From: Amphimedon queenslandica
Lineage: Eukaryota > Porifera > Demospongiae > Haplosclerida > Niphatidae
DNA length: 35,415 nucleotides
Direction: 5' to 3'
Assembly (NCBI RefSeq): GCF_000090795.2
Contig: NW_003546487.1
Coordinates: forward strand, 1,908 to 37,322
Made by a program: the position numbers and the translations under genes. The notes beneath the pieces are model-generated. The model searched no databases and was not told where the DNA came from. It saw only the letters and a program-made list of their open reading frames with translations. Below, piece by piece: positions 33,919 through 35,415 of the stretch (position 1 is its first letter; the number at the start of each line of letters is the position of its first letter).

Positions 33919-34761
33919 TATAACAGAGCTAGGACTGTTTCTTTACAATAAAAGAGGATCACACAAACGACTAGAGAAAGCTCCAGAAGAACTAGAGGAG
34001 AAAAGTGAGCAAGATCTCTACTGCCTTCCGATCAAAATGCCAACCTCACGTGGACACTGGACAGTGAACTGAACACACCCGACACGCGTATACGGACGTG
34101 TCCAAGAGTTATTTAATTGATTTTAATAATAACTGGTTTATTTCATAACTACTTTTGGCGGGAACACACGTGCAAAAGCATGTCTTCTAAACATCAATTG
34201 TACTCCTAGAAACATGTCGTTATACTGGAAACTGAGCATTTGAAATGAGCAGGCTATGATCAAGAATCTTCATTACTGGGACAGACTGGGTTAGTTTCCT
34301 ATTTATAATTCAATTTTTGCACAGGTAATATAATAATTTTTAATTTTTGATAATTGAGATTATTTATGCACATTTGTCAATGTCTAAAGTAACCATCAAT
34401 CCTATTTCAGCTAGTTTCTATACTTAATTTTTGTGTTATAAGGCTTGAGGCTAGTTGTAGTAAATTTTTGTATAGTAATTTGGCCAAAGTGATTGATTGG
34501 GCCTATGATTGGGCCTATTCCTGGAAGCCAAGCAAAGCTGTTAAGAGTATACCATACTCTAATATCTATATACAGACAAAGCAGCTCATTGTTCATTACT
34601 TGGAAGGTACATGTCACTTTGAATCTTTTTCTAAAAAGCATCATGAAGTATATTCTTATTACTTTAATAGTATGCCTTGCTTTTTACTTCACTTCTTCTC
34701 TGAGGTATGTTCATATGTTATTAATAGTATCAATAAGCATTAATATATCTATATCTTTTAG
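33919..34761. other. Divergent intergenic region between vasa and M35-like gene
   Basis: The vasa start and 5' flank lie at the left, reading leftwards. The promoter of the rightward M35-like gene and probably its unrecognised first exon(s) lie at the right. A GATTGGGCCTATGATTGGGC direct repeat (about 34490-34514) contains two inverted CCAAT (ATTGG) boxes. An open frame at 34468-34743 does not join the next exon in phase. Confidence 0.45.
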
Positions 34762-35415
34762 TGTGAACAAAACAGAGAGCCCCATTTCGGTTGACATGGC
34801 ATGTCAGAAGATTCTGTCCCTAGTAGTCTGTTCCTTTCAGTTCTCCAATGTAGCAAATGAAGACTATTATGTCCTCAAGCATGGCACTCCGTTTGAAGGA
34901 CTCCTTTCTCCATTCATCAGTATATATCATCGTGATCATATTGTGAAATACGAAGGACCTTATGTTTATAATGCTCCCCCAAACAAAGATGATTTTATTC
35001 TTATCGAAAGAGGTGCTTCAATATCTACAACTTCTCAAATCAGCAATATCTATTCCTTCAGCTCTAATGGCCTCTACATAATACAATACAACAGTCCACT
35101 GAGGGTTATATCAAAAGAAAATTTAGACCTTCAGTCTGGCACTGGTAAAGTACGCGAGATCGAACAAGTTAAAGTTAAAAAGGTCATTCACATGACTTTA
35201 AATGTTACAAATCTTCTGCCGCGCAAAGTAACAAAACAACCTACAAAAGGTGACACTGTTAGCATTGCTCACTGTGGTAAGATCAGATTTATTGGGGGGA
35301 GCGAGAAAGACCGCAATGAGACCCTCAAGGCACACAAGAGGCTCTGCACAGGATACAAGACAATACTTAGAAGAATGGACTATGAAATTGGTGATTTATT
35401 TCATACCTGGTTCCC
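34762..35415 (+). CDS. M35-like (lysine-specific type) metallopeptidase, partial
   Basis: An exon starts after TATCTTTTAG at 34762 (one base completes a codon from an unseen exon) and stays open to the window edge, about 217 codons. VNKTESPISVDMAC and VANEDYYVLKHGTPFEGL resemble the beta-sandwich N-terminal part of animal and fungal peptidyl-Lys metalloendopeptidases, which have GTPLEGL-like motifs. The tail CGKIRFIGGSEKDRNETLKAHKRLC... FHTWF matches the start of the M35 catalytic domain, where an A-H/A-helix and a YxxWFG motif precede HEXXH. The HEXXH zinc site would lie beyond the window. A Met at 34796 is a possible start, but the residues before it look coding, so an upstream signal-peptide exon is expected and was not found. 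A donor-like GTAAGA at 35278 is probably not used. Confidence 0.68.

Noticed and set aside
34468..34743. Open frame considered as the first exon of the M35-like gene
   Set aside because: Its possible donor (GAG/GTATGT) ends in phase 0, but the next exon needs phase 2; joining them reaches a stop within about ten codons.

Overview
The window looks like genomic DNA of a sponge (demosponge), most plausibly Amphimedon queenslandica or a close relative. The reasons are an AT-rich metazoan gene style with very short GT-AG introns, many small inverted-repeat elements, and a germline vasa helicase beside secreted families typical of early-branching animals. The species is inferred and was not checked against a database.

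Positions 1 to about 15,070 hold a head-to-tail array of ten copies of one small five-exon gene on the + strand. Splicing by reading frame gives secreted proteins of about 159-168 residues with a signal peptide and an ML (MD-2-related lipid-recognition, NPC2-like) domain. Six copies are intact (1, 3, 4, 5, 6 and 10). Two (7 and 9) are open but have lost the usual splice acceptor of exon 2. Two (2 and 8) are clear pseudogenes. The signal-peptide exon and first intron are almost identical across the array, while the lipid-binding exons diverge. The 5' and 3' flanks fall into a few classes that are shuffled between copies.

Positions 15,650 to 19,720 hold two unrelated + strand genes. One is a two-exon secreted glycoside-hydrolase-like protein (778 aa). 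The other is a two-exon orphan multi-pass membrane protein (391 aa).

Positions 20,839 to 33,918 hold a complete vasa (DDX4) gene on the - strand, with 17 exons and 818 aa. It has an MSEDWDDE-type start, a glycine/arginine-rich region built from seven phase 1-1 exons, the full DEAD-box helicase core and a C-terminal acidic-plus-tryptophan tail. Its introns hold many repeats. One intron holds, on the opposite strand, a single-exon gene with its own TATA box and poly(A) signal. That gene encodes a 75-aa secreted peptide with a CC-C-C-CC cysteine pattern.

Positions 34,762 to the end hold the start of an M35-like (lysine-specific metalloendopeptidase type) gene cut by the window edge. Mobile-element content is miniature and non-autonomous: a hAT-like element with a perfect 8-bp target duplication, a family of TA-flanked elements with TACCGTA/TACCATA ends, a TAA-flanked nested inverted repeat, three fold-back elements, and a ~180-bp tandem repeat found in both the vasa introns and the ML array. 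I see no operon-like link between the blocks. The common theme of the ML, peptide, hydrolase and protease genes is secretion.
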